Shown: positions 51,233 to 60,260 of the stretch, piece by piece | Position numbering within the stretch: position 1 is the first letter of the stretch | Layout of the letters: each line of letters begins with the position of its first letter | Assembly: GCA_035633115.1 (NCBI GenBank) | Contig: DASQFN010000045.1 | Span: 62,001 to 126,000, forward strand | Source of the DNA: Gemmatimonadaceae bacterium | Lineage (GTDB): Bacteria; Gemmatimonadota; Gemmatimonadetes; Gemmatimonadales; Gemmatimonadaceae | Direction: 5' to 3' | Length of the DNA stretch: 64,000 bases | The notes under the pieces: model-generated | What the model was told of the DNA's origin: nothing | Seen by the model: the letters and a program-made list of their open reading frames with translations, nothing else | Database searches by the model: none | Position numbers and translations under genes: made by a program

Positions 51233-54200
51233 CTATTCGATCGGCTTGAGCCCTCTGCCGGCGAGCAGCCTGTTGAACGCGACGAGATCAGTCTGCATCA
51301 CCCTGTCCAGGGCTGTACGCGTGTCGGCGACCCCCTTTGCGAGCAGCTGCTGAACTTCACGCTGCTGAACGGTGGGGGTGAAGTCCGATGCCGCGACGCC
51401 ATTCGCAAGATGGCTCAGCCTCGCGCCCAGCATCGCCGGCCAGCGTACCTCGTCCTGCCCGCGACCGGAAAGCCGCAGATCGACGATGTTCTGCTCGACC
51501 GCGATGAGCTTCTGCTCCAGCGAATCGGCCGCTGCACGCAGATCAGCCGAGCCGGTGAGATTCTGGACCTGTTGTCGCACGGACTCGATGCTGATGAGCA
51601 TCCGCGCGGTCGCATCGATATCGCGTTGCAGCTCGAGCAGAAGTGCGTTCGCGGCGCGTATGTCCTGATCGGTCGCATTGGAGTTGGGGTCCTTTCGCAC
51701 CTCGAGGGGCTGCGAGTACGACTGCCCATCGGCGGTGAGCTTCACAGTGTATGAGCCAGGAGGCATGAGCACTGTCAGTCGGCCGACGCCGGGCGCGCTG
51801 CGCGTGCCGTCCCGCTCCATCGCGAATTCGGAGTTATGGAGAGGCCTGGTTCTGAGGCGGGGCGCGACGGTCGTATCGTTGCGGAGATTCCAGTGCACGC
51901 GATTGATCCCCCTGCTTCCCGTGCCGCGAAACGTGCGAATCGTTTTCCCCGCCGCGTCGAGAATCGAAATGGAAGGTGCTGTGGCGCCGGTATCAGAGCG
52001 CTGTGCCTTCAGCCAGTAGTTGATCGCGGCACCGTACGGCGGATTCGTCCCCTCCGTTGGATCGTTGACCACCGTGTAATTCCCTGCGATCTCGGTGAAT
52101 CGATAGGCGGGTCGTGGCGTGAAGAGATGGACAGTCGACGAAGTCACTGCCGGCGTCAGCTTCTGCAGCGGACTGAGATCGTCGAGGATCCAGAACCCGC
52201 GGCCGTACGTGCCGATGACGAGATCGTTGAAGTGCTCCTGAATAACCATTCCGTACACTGGCGCAGGCGGAAGATTCATCTGCAGGGGTTGCCAGCGATC
52301 GCCATCGTCGAACGAGACGTACATCGCGTTTTCGGTTCCGGCGTAGAGCAGTCCCCGCCGGACCGGATCCTCGCGAATGATGTGCACGTAGCTCAGCGGA
52401 CTTTTTGGAATCCCTGTAACGATGAGCTTCCAGGTCTTCCCGAAGTCTTTTGTTCGGTAGATCCACGGATCGCGGTTGTTCTCCTGGTGTCCGTCGACGA
52501 TGAAGTACGCCGAGCCTGCGTCGTAGCGCGACGGCTCGATGTGGCGCACCGAGCCCCACTCGAGCAGTCCTGGCACGTTCGCCGTGACGTTCGTCCACGT
52601 CTTGCCGCCATCGCGCGTCACGTGAACGAGCCCGTCGTTGCTTCCAGCCCACATGAGTCCTGCCTGAAGCCGCGATTCGGCGAGCGCGTAGATCGTTCCT
52701 CCATACTCCACGCCGATATTGTCGGGCGTGAGTCCGCCGGATATCTGTTGCTTCGATTTGTCGTTGCGGGTGAGATCGGGGCTGATGACCTGCCAGCTGC
52801 GGCCTCCGTTCGTCGTCGTGTGGACGAACTGGCTCGCGATGTAAACCTTGTTGTGGTCGTGCGGCGAGATGAGAAACGGCGCATCCCAGATGAATCGGTA
52901 CTTGAGTCCCGCGGCGGGATGCCCACCAGTGCTCAGCGGCCACACCTCGACGTTCTGGCCCTGGCGCGTCCGTTCGTCGAAGCGAACCACGATGCCGCCT
53001 CGGCTGCCTGATCCGGAAGCCGTCGACCAGATGATGTTCGGATCCACCGGGTCGGGCGTTGCCCACCCGCTCTCGCCGCCTCCCACTCCGTGCCACTCGC
53101 TTCGGGCGATCGTGTTACCGGACCGGCTGTTGCTCGGCCCGCGATACGATGGACCGTCCTGCTTGTTCCCGTAAACGAAGTAGGGGATGCGGTTGTCGGC
53201 GGTGACGTGATACATCTGCGCGATGGGCAGCTGGACGCGAAGCCACGTCCGCCCTCGCGTGGTCGAAATCGAGACGCCGGGGTCGTTCGCAACAATCATT
53301 CGGTTGGCGTTGCCGGGATCGATCCACATGTCATGGTTGTCTCCCCCCGGAGTGCTGAGGGGAGGCGCTCGCATAGGGGCTGACTCGCCCGGCGGGCGGG
53401 CCGCGGCGGGTGCAGCCACGGCGGCGGTCGCGCCACCGAAACTCGCTGCCGTGTTTGTGACGCCGCCATCAAGGGAGCGGCTGAAAGTCGCGCAGAGAAA
53501 GTACGCTTCATCCGGATTGTCAGTCGATACAGCAAGGCGCGTATAGTACGGCTGGCGGCACGCGAGATTCCGATCGTAGCTCACGACCCGCCAGGTAGCG
53601 CCGCCATCGTCCGATCGCCACAGCTCGCCGTTGTCGGTGGGCTTTCCGTGAATGGGCACACCATCACCTGTCTCGATCAACGCGTAGATGCGGTCCGGCT
53701 TCGTTGGAGCGAAGGCCAGGCCGATCTTTCCCAGCGTGTGCGTCGGCAATCCGTTGCCCTTCAATCGCGCCCAGGTGCTGCCTCCATCCTTCGAGACGAA
53801 GATCCCGCTGCCGGGCCCGCCGCTCTCGCGTCCCCACGTGCGCATCACGAGCTGCCACGTTGCGGCGAACAAGGTCTGGGAATTCGTCGGATGCATGACG
53901 ACGTCGATACCGCCGGTGTTTTCGTCGACGAATAGAACCCGATTCCACGTCCGGCCTCCGTCGGTCGTGCGGTAGATCCCTCGCTCCTGCTGCGGGCCGT
54001 AGCTGTGGCCCTGCGCAGCGACGAAGACGATGTCGGGATTCTTCGGGTCGATTGCAAACCGCCCGATGCGCCCCGAAGCCTCGAGGCCCATTCGAGTCCA
54101 CGTGCGTCCCGCATCGGTGGACTTGTAGACCCCGTTGCCGAGCGATATGTGGCTTCGAATGAAGGGCTCGCCCGTGCCGGCCCAGACGATGTTCCGGTCG

Positions 54201-54523
54201 GACGGAGCGACGGCGAGCGCGCCGATGGACGACACGTCCTTGTCGTCGAAGATCGGCGTCCAGTGAAGGCCCGCGTCCGTGGTTTTCCAGATTCCCCCGG
54301 ACGCCGCGCCGGCGTAGTAGACATTCGGATCGCCCGGCACTCCGGCTGCGGCGGAGGTTCGATTGCCAACCGGGCCGATGTAGCGCCACCTGAGCCGTGC
54401 TGCAGTCGTGGGGTCGAACTGGGGCGCCTGGACTGTCGCCGCGGGCTGAGCAGTTGCTCGCGCGGCGTCGAGCGAGCCCAGACAGATTGCGAGGAAAGAG
54501 AAAGCGCGCAGGCGAGCGATCAT
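51233..54523 (-). CDS. Sortilin/VPS10-type BNR-repeat secreted protein
   Basis: About 1,096 residues from ATG 54523, with GGAG ~9 bases upstream. A signal peptide ends near RATAQ. Two beta-propellers (~35-700) carry repeated BNR/Asp-box motifs such as STDAGRTWTRMG, TTDGGRTWNRV and SKDGGSTWARL, and TNGGRSWQVI later on. The C-terminal ~250 residues include RLTVLMPPGSYTVKLTADGQ and two helical segments (coiled-coil-like). Proteins of this type are annotated as glycosyl hydrolase/sortilin-like and are very common in Gemmatimonadota. Enzymatic activity is not demonstrated. The frame open to 54724 is too long. Confidence 0.87.
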   Translation of the reverse strand: MIARLRAFSFLAICLGSLDAARATAQPAATVQAPQFDPTTAARLRWRYIGPVGNRTSAAAGVPGDPNVYYAGAASGGIWKTTDAGLHWTPIFDDKDVSSIGALAVAPSDRNIVWAGTGEPFIRSHISLGNGVYKSTDAGRTWTRMGLEASGRIGRFAIDPKNPDIVFVAAQGHSYGPQQERGIYRTTDGGRTWNRVLFVDENTGGIDVVMHPTNSQTLFAATWQLVMRTWGRESGGPGSGIFVSKDGGSTWARLKGNGLPTHTLGKIGLAFAPTKPDRIYALIETGDGVPIHGKPTDNGELWRSDDGGATWRVVSYDRNLACRQPYYTRLAVSTDNPDEAYFLCATFSRSLDGGVTNTAASFGGATAAVAAPAAARPPGESAPMRAPPLSTPGGDNHDMWIDPGNANRMIVANDPGVSISTTRGRTWLRVQLPIAQMYHVTADNRIPYFVYGNKQDGPSYRGPSNSRSGNTIARSEWHGVGGGESGWATPDPVDPNIIWSTASGSGSRGGIVVRFDERTRQGQNVEVWPLSTGGHPAAGLKYRFIWDAPFLISPHDHNKVYIASQFVHTTTNGGRSWQVISPDLTRNDKSKQQISGGLTPDNIGVEYGGTIYALAESRLQAGLMWAGSNDGLVHVTRDGGKTWTNVTANVPGLLEWGSVRHIEPSRYDAGSAYFIVDGHQENNRDPWIYRTKDFGKTWKLIVTGIPKSPLSYVHIIREDPVRRGLLYAGTENAMYVSFDDGDRWQPLQMNLPPAPVYGMVIQEHFNDLVIGTYGRGFWILDDLSPLQKLTPAVTSSTVHLFTPRPAYRFTEIAGNYTVVNDPTEGTNPPYGAAINYWLKAQRSDTGATAPSISILDAAGKTIRTFRGTGSRGINRVHWNLRNDTTVAPRLRTRPLHNSEFAMERDGTRSAPGVGRLTVLMPPGSYTVKLTADGQSYSQPLEVRKDPNSNATDQDIRAANALLLELQRDIDATARMLISIESVRQQVQNLTGSADLRAAADSLEQKLIAVEQNIVDLRLSGRGQDEVRWPAMLGARLSHLANGVAASDFTPTVQQREVQQLLAKGVADTRTALDRVMQTDLVAFNRLLAGRGLKPIE

Positions 54524-54706
54524 ATTGACCAGCTCCAGCTTGGGTTCACTTCGCGATGAAGGGCCCGTTATCATCCCGCGAGCGCCGTTGGTGCGCAAGG
54601 GCGTCCCTCGCGTACGACTTCGGATTTCGCAGTGCCCTTGACGGCCTGGAATGCTAAGATTGATGTGTAACCGAAGAGGAATACGACCAACGAGAAGGAG
54701 TGCGGC

Positions 54707-54871
54707 ATGAGGAAAAAGGGACACCCCAACATTCCGGATTTTTCAACGAAGCGTGTCGTACCTCTTACGGCCGATACGAAAGTCCCCAAAGTGCAGCCGC
54801 CTCCTCCGATGCCGCAGCAGGGCGCGAAGCCGCACGCTACTTCCAAGAAATCGGGGAGGCGCGGCTCGTAA
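54707..54871 (+). CDS. Small basic proline-rich protein (54 residues)
   Basis: A 54-residue protein, MRKKGHPNIPDFSTKR then a Pro-rich middle (VQPPPPMPQQ) and a Lys/Arg tail ending GRRGS. GGAG sits 7 bases before ATG 54707, and a strong terminator begins 25 bases after its TAA, so it looks like a complete one-gene transcription unit. It contains no membrane segment or cysteine; charge suggests nucleic acid or ribosome association, but that is a guess. Confidence 0.6.
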   Translation: MRKKGHPNIPDFSTKRVVPLTADTKVPKVQPPPPMPQQGAKPHATSKKSGRRGS

Positions 54872-54895
54872 CGTCATAGGAGGATCAAATAAAAA

Positions 54896-54925
54896 AGCCG
54901 GCGATCATCCGCCGGCTCTTCTTTT
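54896..54925. terminator. Strong bidirectional intrinsic terminator
   Basis: AGCCGGCG (54896-54903) and CGCCGGCT (54910-54917) form a perfect 8-base GC-rich stem with a 6-base loop. It is flanked by an A-run on the left (54888-54896) and CTTCTTTT on the right. It can stop the small rightward gene and the leftward sigma operon. Confidence 0.88.
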
Positions 54926-54943
54926 ATGTCGGATCCTCGGCGA

Positions 54944-55840
54944 TCAGCCCGTCGCGGCCCGCTTCGAGAAATCCCCGCGCCAGTACGAGCGGAGCACCGC
55001 GCCGAACCCAGCCGTCACGGCGATGAACGACGCTCCGGCCGCTAGCGACCTGATGAGCGCGCCCACCAGCGGCATCCACGAGAAAGCCGCGGCGATGATC
55101 CAGAGCCCGAGGTAGGCAATAGCGCCCGTTGCGAATGCGCGCAGCATTGCGCCGCGCGGGGTGTCGTCGCGCGACTTGCCCCCGGTGATGGCTGCTCCCG
55201 TGAGAAGCAGGACAGCGATGAACCCGAACATCGCGACGCCGACCAGCATCAGCATGTATACTGCGAGACCAAGCGGAATCAGCAGTATGCCGATGAGAGT
55301 GACCGCGAGCAGCAGCGCAACGCCGACCGCCCCGGGTAGAATCGCCAGGAAACCAAGCAGTCCACTCCCGACGGATTTGCCGACGCCGTCGCGTATGGTG
55401 TTGACGACGATCTCGACTTTGTCTCCGGCAAGACTGATCACGCCAAATCCTACAATCATCACGAGGAAGAGCCAGGCGATTGTGAGGGACAGCGACCGCA
55501 GCGGATTGTAGTGCGCCGAATAGCTGCGCCGGGAAGCGCGGCTTCGCACGTCGCTCACGGCATACTGCTTCACCTGTCCGCCGATGCTTCCGCCGGCGTT
55601 ACGCACCTTTCCCATCACGGCGACTGCCTTGCCCGTTACGCGACCGCCGCGGTGGATGATAACGTCACCTCGAATCGCGGCGGCATTTCCGTTCACGGTA
55701 CCATATACATCGAGATTCCCGCCGACTGCCACGATGGATCCCACGCTCGTATTCGCGGGCACCACCTGATGGCCGTGGCCGACATCCGCTCGCCCAGTCA
55801 CCTGGCCGCCGACAAGCAGCAACGTCAATAGAAAGTGCAT
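54944..55840 (-). CDS. Membrane protein with bactofilin-like polymer-forming domain
   Basis: A 298-residue protein. After a short signal-like start, residues ~25-90 have a beta-helix pattern with VGSIVAVGGNLDVYGTVNGNAAAIRGDVIIHRGG, as in bactofilin/polymer-forming cytoskeletal domains. Four or five transmembrane helices follow (~115-285). It is the third gene of the ECF sigma operon; its ATG overlaps the anti-sigma stop by 1 base. The arrangement suggests that the sigma factor responds to, or controls, an envelope structure. Function is inferred only. Confidence 0.72.
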   Translation of the reverse strand: MHFLLTLLLVGGQVTGRADVGHGHQVVPANTSVGSIVAVGGNLDVYGTVNGNAAAIRGDVIIHRGGRVTGKAVAVMGKVRNAGGSIGGQVKQYAVSDVRSRASRRSYSAHYNPLRSLSLTIAWLFLVMIVGFGVISLAGDKVEIVVNTIRDGVGKSVGSGLLGFLAILPGAVGVALLLAVTLIGILLIPLGLAVYMLMLVGVAMFGFIAVLLLTGAAITGGKSRDDTPRGAMLRAFATGAIAYLGLWIIAAAFSWMPLVGALIRSLAAGASFIAVTAGFGAVLRSYWRGDFSKRAATG

Positions 55841-56376
55841 CAGGCGGCCCTGCGAGTTGCGGCGGCGCGTAGCACAGCGGTCGCTGCGAGTGCGCCGACG
55901 GCGAACGTTCCGATAGTGGCGGCGCCGAGAGCGGAGCCCGAGGCGACGTAGCCCAGCGCAGTTTCGCCGAGCACTGATCCGGCGACCTGGTTGCCAAGCA
56001 GCGCGAGGTAGCCGAGTGCCGAATCGCCGAACACGCTGGCGACAAACAGGAACAGGTCGATGCGGAACACAGCGATGAGAACGATCAGCGACATTGTCAC
56101 TGCAGCGGAGCCGACGAGTGCCATTGCGGCGAGGCGAACGGGAAGAGGCCGGCGCATGTAGTGGACAACTTCTTCACGCTGTGGGACGAGCTCCGGCATC
56201 CGGATCCGCTGCTCTCGCGGCAGCGGCACTATTTGACCGGGTGCTGCCACACGCTCAAAACGAGTCACCCGTGCCATGACCCTGTCGGCAAAGCCGGGGG
56301 AGGGGTCAAAGTACGGGAGACGCTTCAGCGCCTGCTCGACTCGGGCGAACTCTTCGGGTGACAGATCTTCTCTCAA
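55840..56376 (-). CDS. Putative anti-sigma factor (transmembrane)
   Basis: A 178-residue protein. The cytoplasmic N-terminus (~1-85) begins LSPEEFARVEQALKRLPYFDPSPGFADRVMARV, typical of proteins following ECF sigma genes. It lacks the HxxxCxxC zinc motif of ZAS anti-sigma factors. Three hydrophobic segments follow (~90-170: MALVGSAAVTMSLIVLIAV, LFLFVASVFGDSA, ATIGTFAVGALAATAVL). It sits 73 bases after the sigma gene. I infer that it binds and holds the sigma factor at the membrane; a periplasmic or lipid signal is likely. Confidence 0.65.
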   Translation of the reverse strand: MREDLSPEEFARVEQALKRLPYFDPSPGFADRVMARVTRFERVAAPGQIVPLPREQRIRMPELVPQREEVVHYMRRPLPVRLAAMALVGSAAVTMSLIVLIAVFRIDLFLFVASVFGDSALGYLALLGNQVAGSVLGETALGYVASGSALGAATIGTFAVGALAATAVLRAAATRRAA

Positions 56377-56449
56377 GGCAACCTCATGAAAGGCTTACGG
56401 GCTGCGTACGGGCCCGGTTTCAGGGTTTGATGGGAAATTTTCGGGTCGA

Positions 56450-57064
56450 TCATCGCACCTCCTCGAGCGCTGCCCTGAGCTCGTGCCGGGCTCGATGGAT
56501 GTACGTCTTTACGGTCCCCAGCGGGAGCTTCACGATCTCGGCGATCTCTTCATATGATCTGTCCTCGACATGCCTGAGCATGATGCACGCCCGATACTCC
56601 GGCCTCAGGCGGCCGATCGCATGCTCTATCGCCTGTCCCAGCTCCCGCGATTCCAGCTCCGCGAGCGGTGATTCATCGCCGGAAGCGATCGCAATCGAGG
56701 TCGCTTTTGCGCTCTCTGCCGTGACAGCATCGGGGGCTCCCTCGATGCTGATCGTGTCAACGCGCCGCCGGCGCAGGTGATCGATCGTGAGATTGTTCGC
56801 GATCTTGAACAGCCAGCTCGAGAACTTGAAGTCGGGGCTGTAGCGGTCGATGTTGTTCAGGACCTTGATGAAGGTCTCCTGCGAGAGGTCCTCGGCTGTT
56901 TCGCGGTCGCGTACCATGCGAAAGATCAGCGAAAAAACCGGCCTCTCGTATCGGGCTAGCAGCTCCCGATAGGCCGGCTCCTTTCCTTTCTGGGCGAGCG
57001 CGACGACTTCGGCGTCGGAGAGCTTCGCGAGCTGTTCCCGCGCTGAGACGGAAGGGAGAAGCAT
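56450..57064 (-). CDS. rpoE: ECF RNA polymerase sigma factor (SigE/RpoE type)
   Basis: A 204-residue sigma-70 of the ECF group. Region 2 (~25-95) has AYRELLARYERPVFSLIFRM, AEDLSQETFIKVLNNIDRY and FSSWLFKIANNLTIDHLRR. Region 4 (~140-200) has RLRPEYRACIMLRHVEDRSY and a helix-turn-helix EEIAEIVKLPLGTVKTYIHR. ATG 57064 begins MLLPSVSAREQL. The frame remains open upstream but overlaps the divergent ubiE, so it is not used. It heads the operon with an anti-sigma and a bactofilin-like gene. Confidence 0.92.
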   Translation of the reverse strand: MLLPSVSAREQLAKLSDAEVVALAQKGKEPAYRELLARYERPVFSLIFRMVRDRETAEDLSQETFIKVLNNIDRYSPDFKFSSWLFKIANNLTIDHLRRRRVDTISIEGAPDAVTAESAKATSIAIASGDESPLAELESRELGQAIEHAIGRLRPEYRACIMLRHVEDRSYEEIAEIVKLPLGTVKTYIHRARHELRAALEEVR

Positions 57065-57118
57065 TGCGGTCTCAAAGTTAGCTTGCCCCTGTGCCGGGCG
57101 CCCGTCAACTTTCCTCGA

Positions 57119-57883
57119 ATGGCTATAGCGACTGACGACGCCACCGCCATCAGGGCGGCGGCTGGCGGCGCGGAGAAGCGTGCCTACGTGAGGCAGATCT
57201 TCTCCGAGATCGCGCCCCGGTACGATTTCCTCAATCACGTCCTGAGCCTCAACATCGATCGCATCTGGCGTCGCAAGGCGATTGCCGAGCTCGCTCTCGA
57301 GCGCGATCGGGAAGGGACGTACCTCGACCTCTGCGCGGGAACGATGGACATCAGCGTGATGATCGGCCGTGCAAAAGACTTCCGCGGAAGCGTGCTGAGC
57401 GCGGACTTCGCCGAGCCGATGCTGAGGGAGGGGCGTGCGAAGATTGGACGATCGAAGATTTCTCCGGTCGCCGCGGACGCGCTGGACCTGCCACTCCCCG
57501 CTGAGTCGATGTCTGGTGCGATTGTCGCGTTCGGAATAAGAAATGTCGCCGGCCTCGATTCTGCGCTCATCGAAGTTCGTCGCGTGCTTGTCCCGGGAGG
57601 GCGCTTCGTTATCCTGGAATTCTCCCGACCCGATTCCGCTGTTCTCAACGCGCTCTACCAGCAGTACTTCAAGCGAGTTCTTCCTGCCGTCGGCTCCTTG
57701 ATCAGCGGTCACCCTACTGCCTACAGGTATCTGCCCGATTCGGTTTCAAATTTCCCGACGCGTGAAGAGCTCGCCCGCCGCATGAGATCCGCAGGATTCT
57801 CGAAAGTTTCCTGGCGGCCACTGACCTTCGGCGTGGCCGCGATTCACATTGGCGAACGACCAGCAACGGCGGGGGCTGCTTGA
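57119..57883 (+). CDS. ubiE: Demethylmenaquinone methyltransferase UbiE/MenG
   Basis: A 254-residue SAM-dependent methyltransferase with VRQIFSEIAPRYDFLNHVLS (family start), the SAM-binding motif YLDLCAGTMDIS, and SGAIVAFGIRNVAGLDSAL. The last step adds the ring methyl of menaquinone. ATG 57119 is used since the 12 extra residues from 57083 are not conserved. It is the first of four overlapping genes (ubiE, ubiD, ubiA, ubiX) and divergent from the ECF sigma gene by 54 bases. The family also makes ubiquinone, but no other ubiquinone genes are seen. Confidence 0.93.
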   Translation: MAIATDDATAIRAAAGGAEKRAYVRQIFSEIAPRYDFLNHVLSLNIDRIWRRKAIAELALERDREGTYLDLCAGTMDISVMIGRAKDFRGSVLSADFAEPMLREGRAKIGRSKISPVAADALDLPLPAESMSGAIVAFGIRNVAGLDSALIEVRRVLVPGGRFVILEFSRPDSAVLNALYQQYFKRVLPAVGSLISGHPTAYRYLPDSVSNFPTREELARRMRSAGFSKVSWRPLTFGVAAIHIGERPATAGAA

Positions 57884-59358
57884 GCTTCGATACGCTGTCC
57901 GAGTTCATCGAAGGCATCGAAGGCGCCGGCGAGCTCGCGCGCGTGAGCTTTCCCGTCGCTGCGAAGCTCGAGCTGTGCGAGATCGCAGACCGCATGATGA
58001 AGCGGCCCGGTGGTGGCCGTGCGCTTCTGTTCGAGAACGTGACACTCGATGACGGAACGCGATCCCCTTACCCGGTCGCGATCAACCTCTTCGGCTCGAT
58101 GCGGCGTATGTGCCTCGCCCTCGGCGTCGACCATCTGGACGACATTGGCGCGCGAATCACCGAGCTGGTGGCGCTCAAAGTCCCCGACGGTCTCATGGGA
58201 AAGCTGTCACTCCTGCCGCGCCTGCTTGAAATCGCGCAGTTCCCTCCGCGCGTGAAGGGCGGAAAGCCGGCCTGTCAGCAGATCGTCTGGGAGGGCGAGC
58301 AGATCGACCTCCGGAAACTGCCGATCATCACCTGCTGGCCGGAGGATGGCGGTCCGTACATCACGCTGCCGATGGTTATCTCGCGCGATCCAAAGCGCGG
58401 AATACGGAATGTCGGGATGTATCGCGTGCAGGTCCTCGGGCCGAATACCTTGGCGATGCACTGGCAGCGTCACAAGGTGGGCGCCGCACATTGGCGCGAG
58501 ATGGCCGCCGCGGGACAGACTATGGCCGTCTGCATTGCGATCGGAGGTGATCCTGCGTCGATCTACTCCGCGTCGGCGCCGCTGCCGCCAACGATCGACG
58601 AGTTCATTTTCGCCGGCTTTCTGCGGAAGGATCACGTGACGCTGGCGAAGGCGCTGACGTGCGATCTGGAGGTGCCGGCGGATGCCGAATTCGTCATCGA
58701 GGGATACATCGACCCATCGGAGGAGCTCGTCGTCGAAGGACCATTCGGCGATCACACGGGATTTTACTCGGAGGCCGATCTTTACCCGCTGGTTCACGTG
58801 ACGGCGATCACCATGCGAAGGTCGCCCGTGTATGCGACGACGATCGTCGGGCGTCCCCCCATGGAGGATTACTATCTGGGGCACGCGACGGAGCGGATTT
58901 TTCTTCCGCTTCTCAAGCTGACGATCCCCGAGATCGTGGACTATCACATGCCCGCCGAGGGGATTTTTCACAATCTCGTCTTCATATCGATCGACAAGCA
59001 GTTCCCGGGTCAGGCCTACAAGGTGATGAACGCGATGTGGGGACAGGGATTGATGTCGCTCGCGAAGGTTCTCGTGATACTCGACAAGGAAGTGAACGTG
59101 CAGGACGAAAAGGAGGCGTGGTGGATTGCGCTCAATAACATCGACCCCGAGCGGGACGTTCGCTTCTCGATGGGGCCGATGGACGTGCTCGATCACTCTG
59201 CGCGCGCGTTCACGTACGGTTCGAAGATGGGAATCGACGCGACGCGGAAGTGGCCGGAGGAAGGGTTCACCCGGAACTGGCCGAAGCTCATCGAGATGGA
59301 CGAGGTCACGAGGAAGCGGGTCGACGCCATCTGGGGCAGGCTGGGGCTCGGACGATGA
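57880..59358 (+). CDS. ubiD: UbiD-family prenylated-FMN decarboxylase (MqnL-like)
   Basis: A 492-residue UbiD-type decarboxylase. Conserved blocks include RALLFENVT, MYRVQVLGPNTLAMHWQRHK, VAVCIAIGGDPASIYSASAPLP (AVCI run), EFVIEGYIDP and GPFGDHTGFYS, which holds the catalytic Glu-Arg-Glu region. It needs prenylated FMN, made by the UbiX encoded three genes on. In futalosine-type menaquinone synthesis such an enzyme (MqnL) decarboxylates the prenylated naphthoate. The start is TTG 57880, overlapping the ubiE stop (TTGA). The context favours menaquinone. Confidence 0.9.
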   Translation: MSFDTLSEFIEGIEGAGELARVSFPVAAKLELCEIADRMMKRPGGGRALLFENVTLDDGTRSPYPVAINLFGSMRRMCLALGVDHLDDIGARITELVALKVPDGLMGKLSLLPRLLEIAQFPPRVKGGKPACQQIVWEGEQIDLRKLPIITCWPEDGGPYITLPMVISRDPKRGIRNVGMYRVQVLGPNTLAMHWQRHKVGAAHWREMAAAGQTMAVCIAIGGDPASIYSASAPLPPTIDEFIFAGFLRKDHVTLAKALTCDLEVPADAEFVIEGYIDPSEELVVEGPFGDHTGFYSEADLYPLVHVTAITMRRSPVYATTIVGRPPMEDYYLGHATERIFLPLLKLTIPEIVDYHMPAEGIFHNLVFISIDKQFPGQAYKVMNAMWGQGLMSLAKVLVILDKEVNVQDEKEAWWIALNNIDPERDVRFSMGPMDVLDHSARAFTYGSKMGIDATRKWPEEGFTRNWPKLIEMDEVTRKRVDAIWGRLGLGR

Positions 59359-60260
59359 CTGCCGCACCGGTGAAGGACGGGCAGACGTTCCGCGGCGCGT
59401 CGTCGCTGGTGCGATACGTCAATCTCGTGAAGCTCCCTCATACGGTATTTGCGCTGCCATTTGCGCTGGTGGGCGTGACGCTGGCCAGTTACGTGTCGCC
59501 GGTCACTGTCTCGAAAGTGATCTGGGTGGTGATAGCGTTCACGGCTGCGCGATTTGCGGCGATGGCATTTAATCGGATCGTCGATCGCGACGTTGACGCA
59601 TTGAATCCGCGAACGAAGTCGAGGGAGATTCCGTCGGGCGCGCTGTCAGTGCTGGCCGCGTCGGTGGCGGTTTCTGTTGCCTGCATCATATTTGTGATCT
59701 CCGCGTGGCAGCTGAACCCCTTGTGTCTCGCGCTGTCTCCGCTGGCGCTGGGGTGGGTGCTGTTCTACAGCTTCACCAAGCGATTCACCCGCCTCTGTCA
59801 TATCGTCCTCGGCGTCGGTCTCTCGATCGCGCCGGTCGGCGGATATCTCGCGGTGACCGGGCAGTGGAGCGATCCCTGGTGGATGCTGGTGCTGCTCGCG
59901 GCTGCGGTCGCGACGTGGGTGGGCGGGTTCGACATTCTCTACGCGCTTCAGGACATCGCCTTCGATTGCGCGCAGGGACTTCACTCGTTGCCGGCCTCGC
60001 TCGGCGAGCGCAACGCGCTGAACGTCGCGCGATTCCTGCACGTCTGCACAGTGCTCGCGCTGGCGGGAGTTGGCATCGCTGTTGGCGCGCACTGGATATA
60101 TGCCGCGGGTGTGATCGTCGCGACGACTCTCCTTCTATATGAACACTCGCTCGTGAAACCAGGTGATCTTCGGCGGCTCGACGCCGCGTTCTTCACGATG
60201 AATGGGGTAATAAGCATCGTGTTCTTTGCGTTTGTGCTTACGGAGCGACTGCGGGCGTGA
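59355..60260 (+). CDS. mqnP: UbiA-family prenyltransferase (MqnP-like)
   Basis: A 301-residue membrane protein from ATG 59355, which overlaps the ubiD stop. The first Asp-rich motif is NRIVDRDVDALNPRT (NxxxDxxxD), and the second lies near DILYALQDIAFDCAQGLHSLP (DxxxD). Eight or nine hydrophobic helices are visible. It prenylates the aromatic ring precursor at the membrane; in the futalosine pathway this is 1,4-dihydroxy-6-naphthoate (MqnP). An upstream open frame to 59250 is a shadow over ubiD. Confidence 0.9.
   Translation: MTAAPVKDGQTFRGASSLVRYVNLVKLPHTVFALPFALVGVTLASYVSPVTVSKVIWVVIAFTAARFAAMAFNRIVDRDVDALNPRTKSREIPSGALSVLAASVAVSVACIIFVISAWQLNPLCLALSPLALGWVLFYSFTKRFTRLCHIVLGVGLSIAPVGGYLAVTGQWSDPWWMLVLLAAAVATWVGGFDILYALQDIAFDCAQGLHSLPASLGERNALNVARFLHVCTVLALAGVGIAVGAHWIYAAGVIVATTLLLYEHSLVKPGDLRRLDAAFFTMNGVISIVFFAFVLTERLRA

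Noticed and set aside
51836-53011. Long plus-strand open frame opposite the BNR-repeat protein
   Set aside because: Composition is Arg/Asp/Val-biased with no motif; the minus-strand gene carries repeated Asp-box motifs and is the real one.
58207-59367. Long minus-strand open frame opposite ubiD
   Set aside because: It is an Arg/His-rich shadow of a conserved UbiD gene whose motifs are clear on the plus strand.
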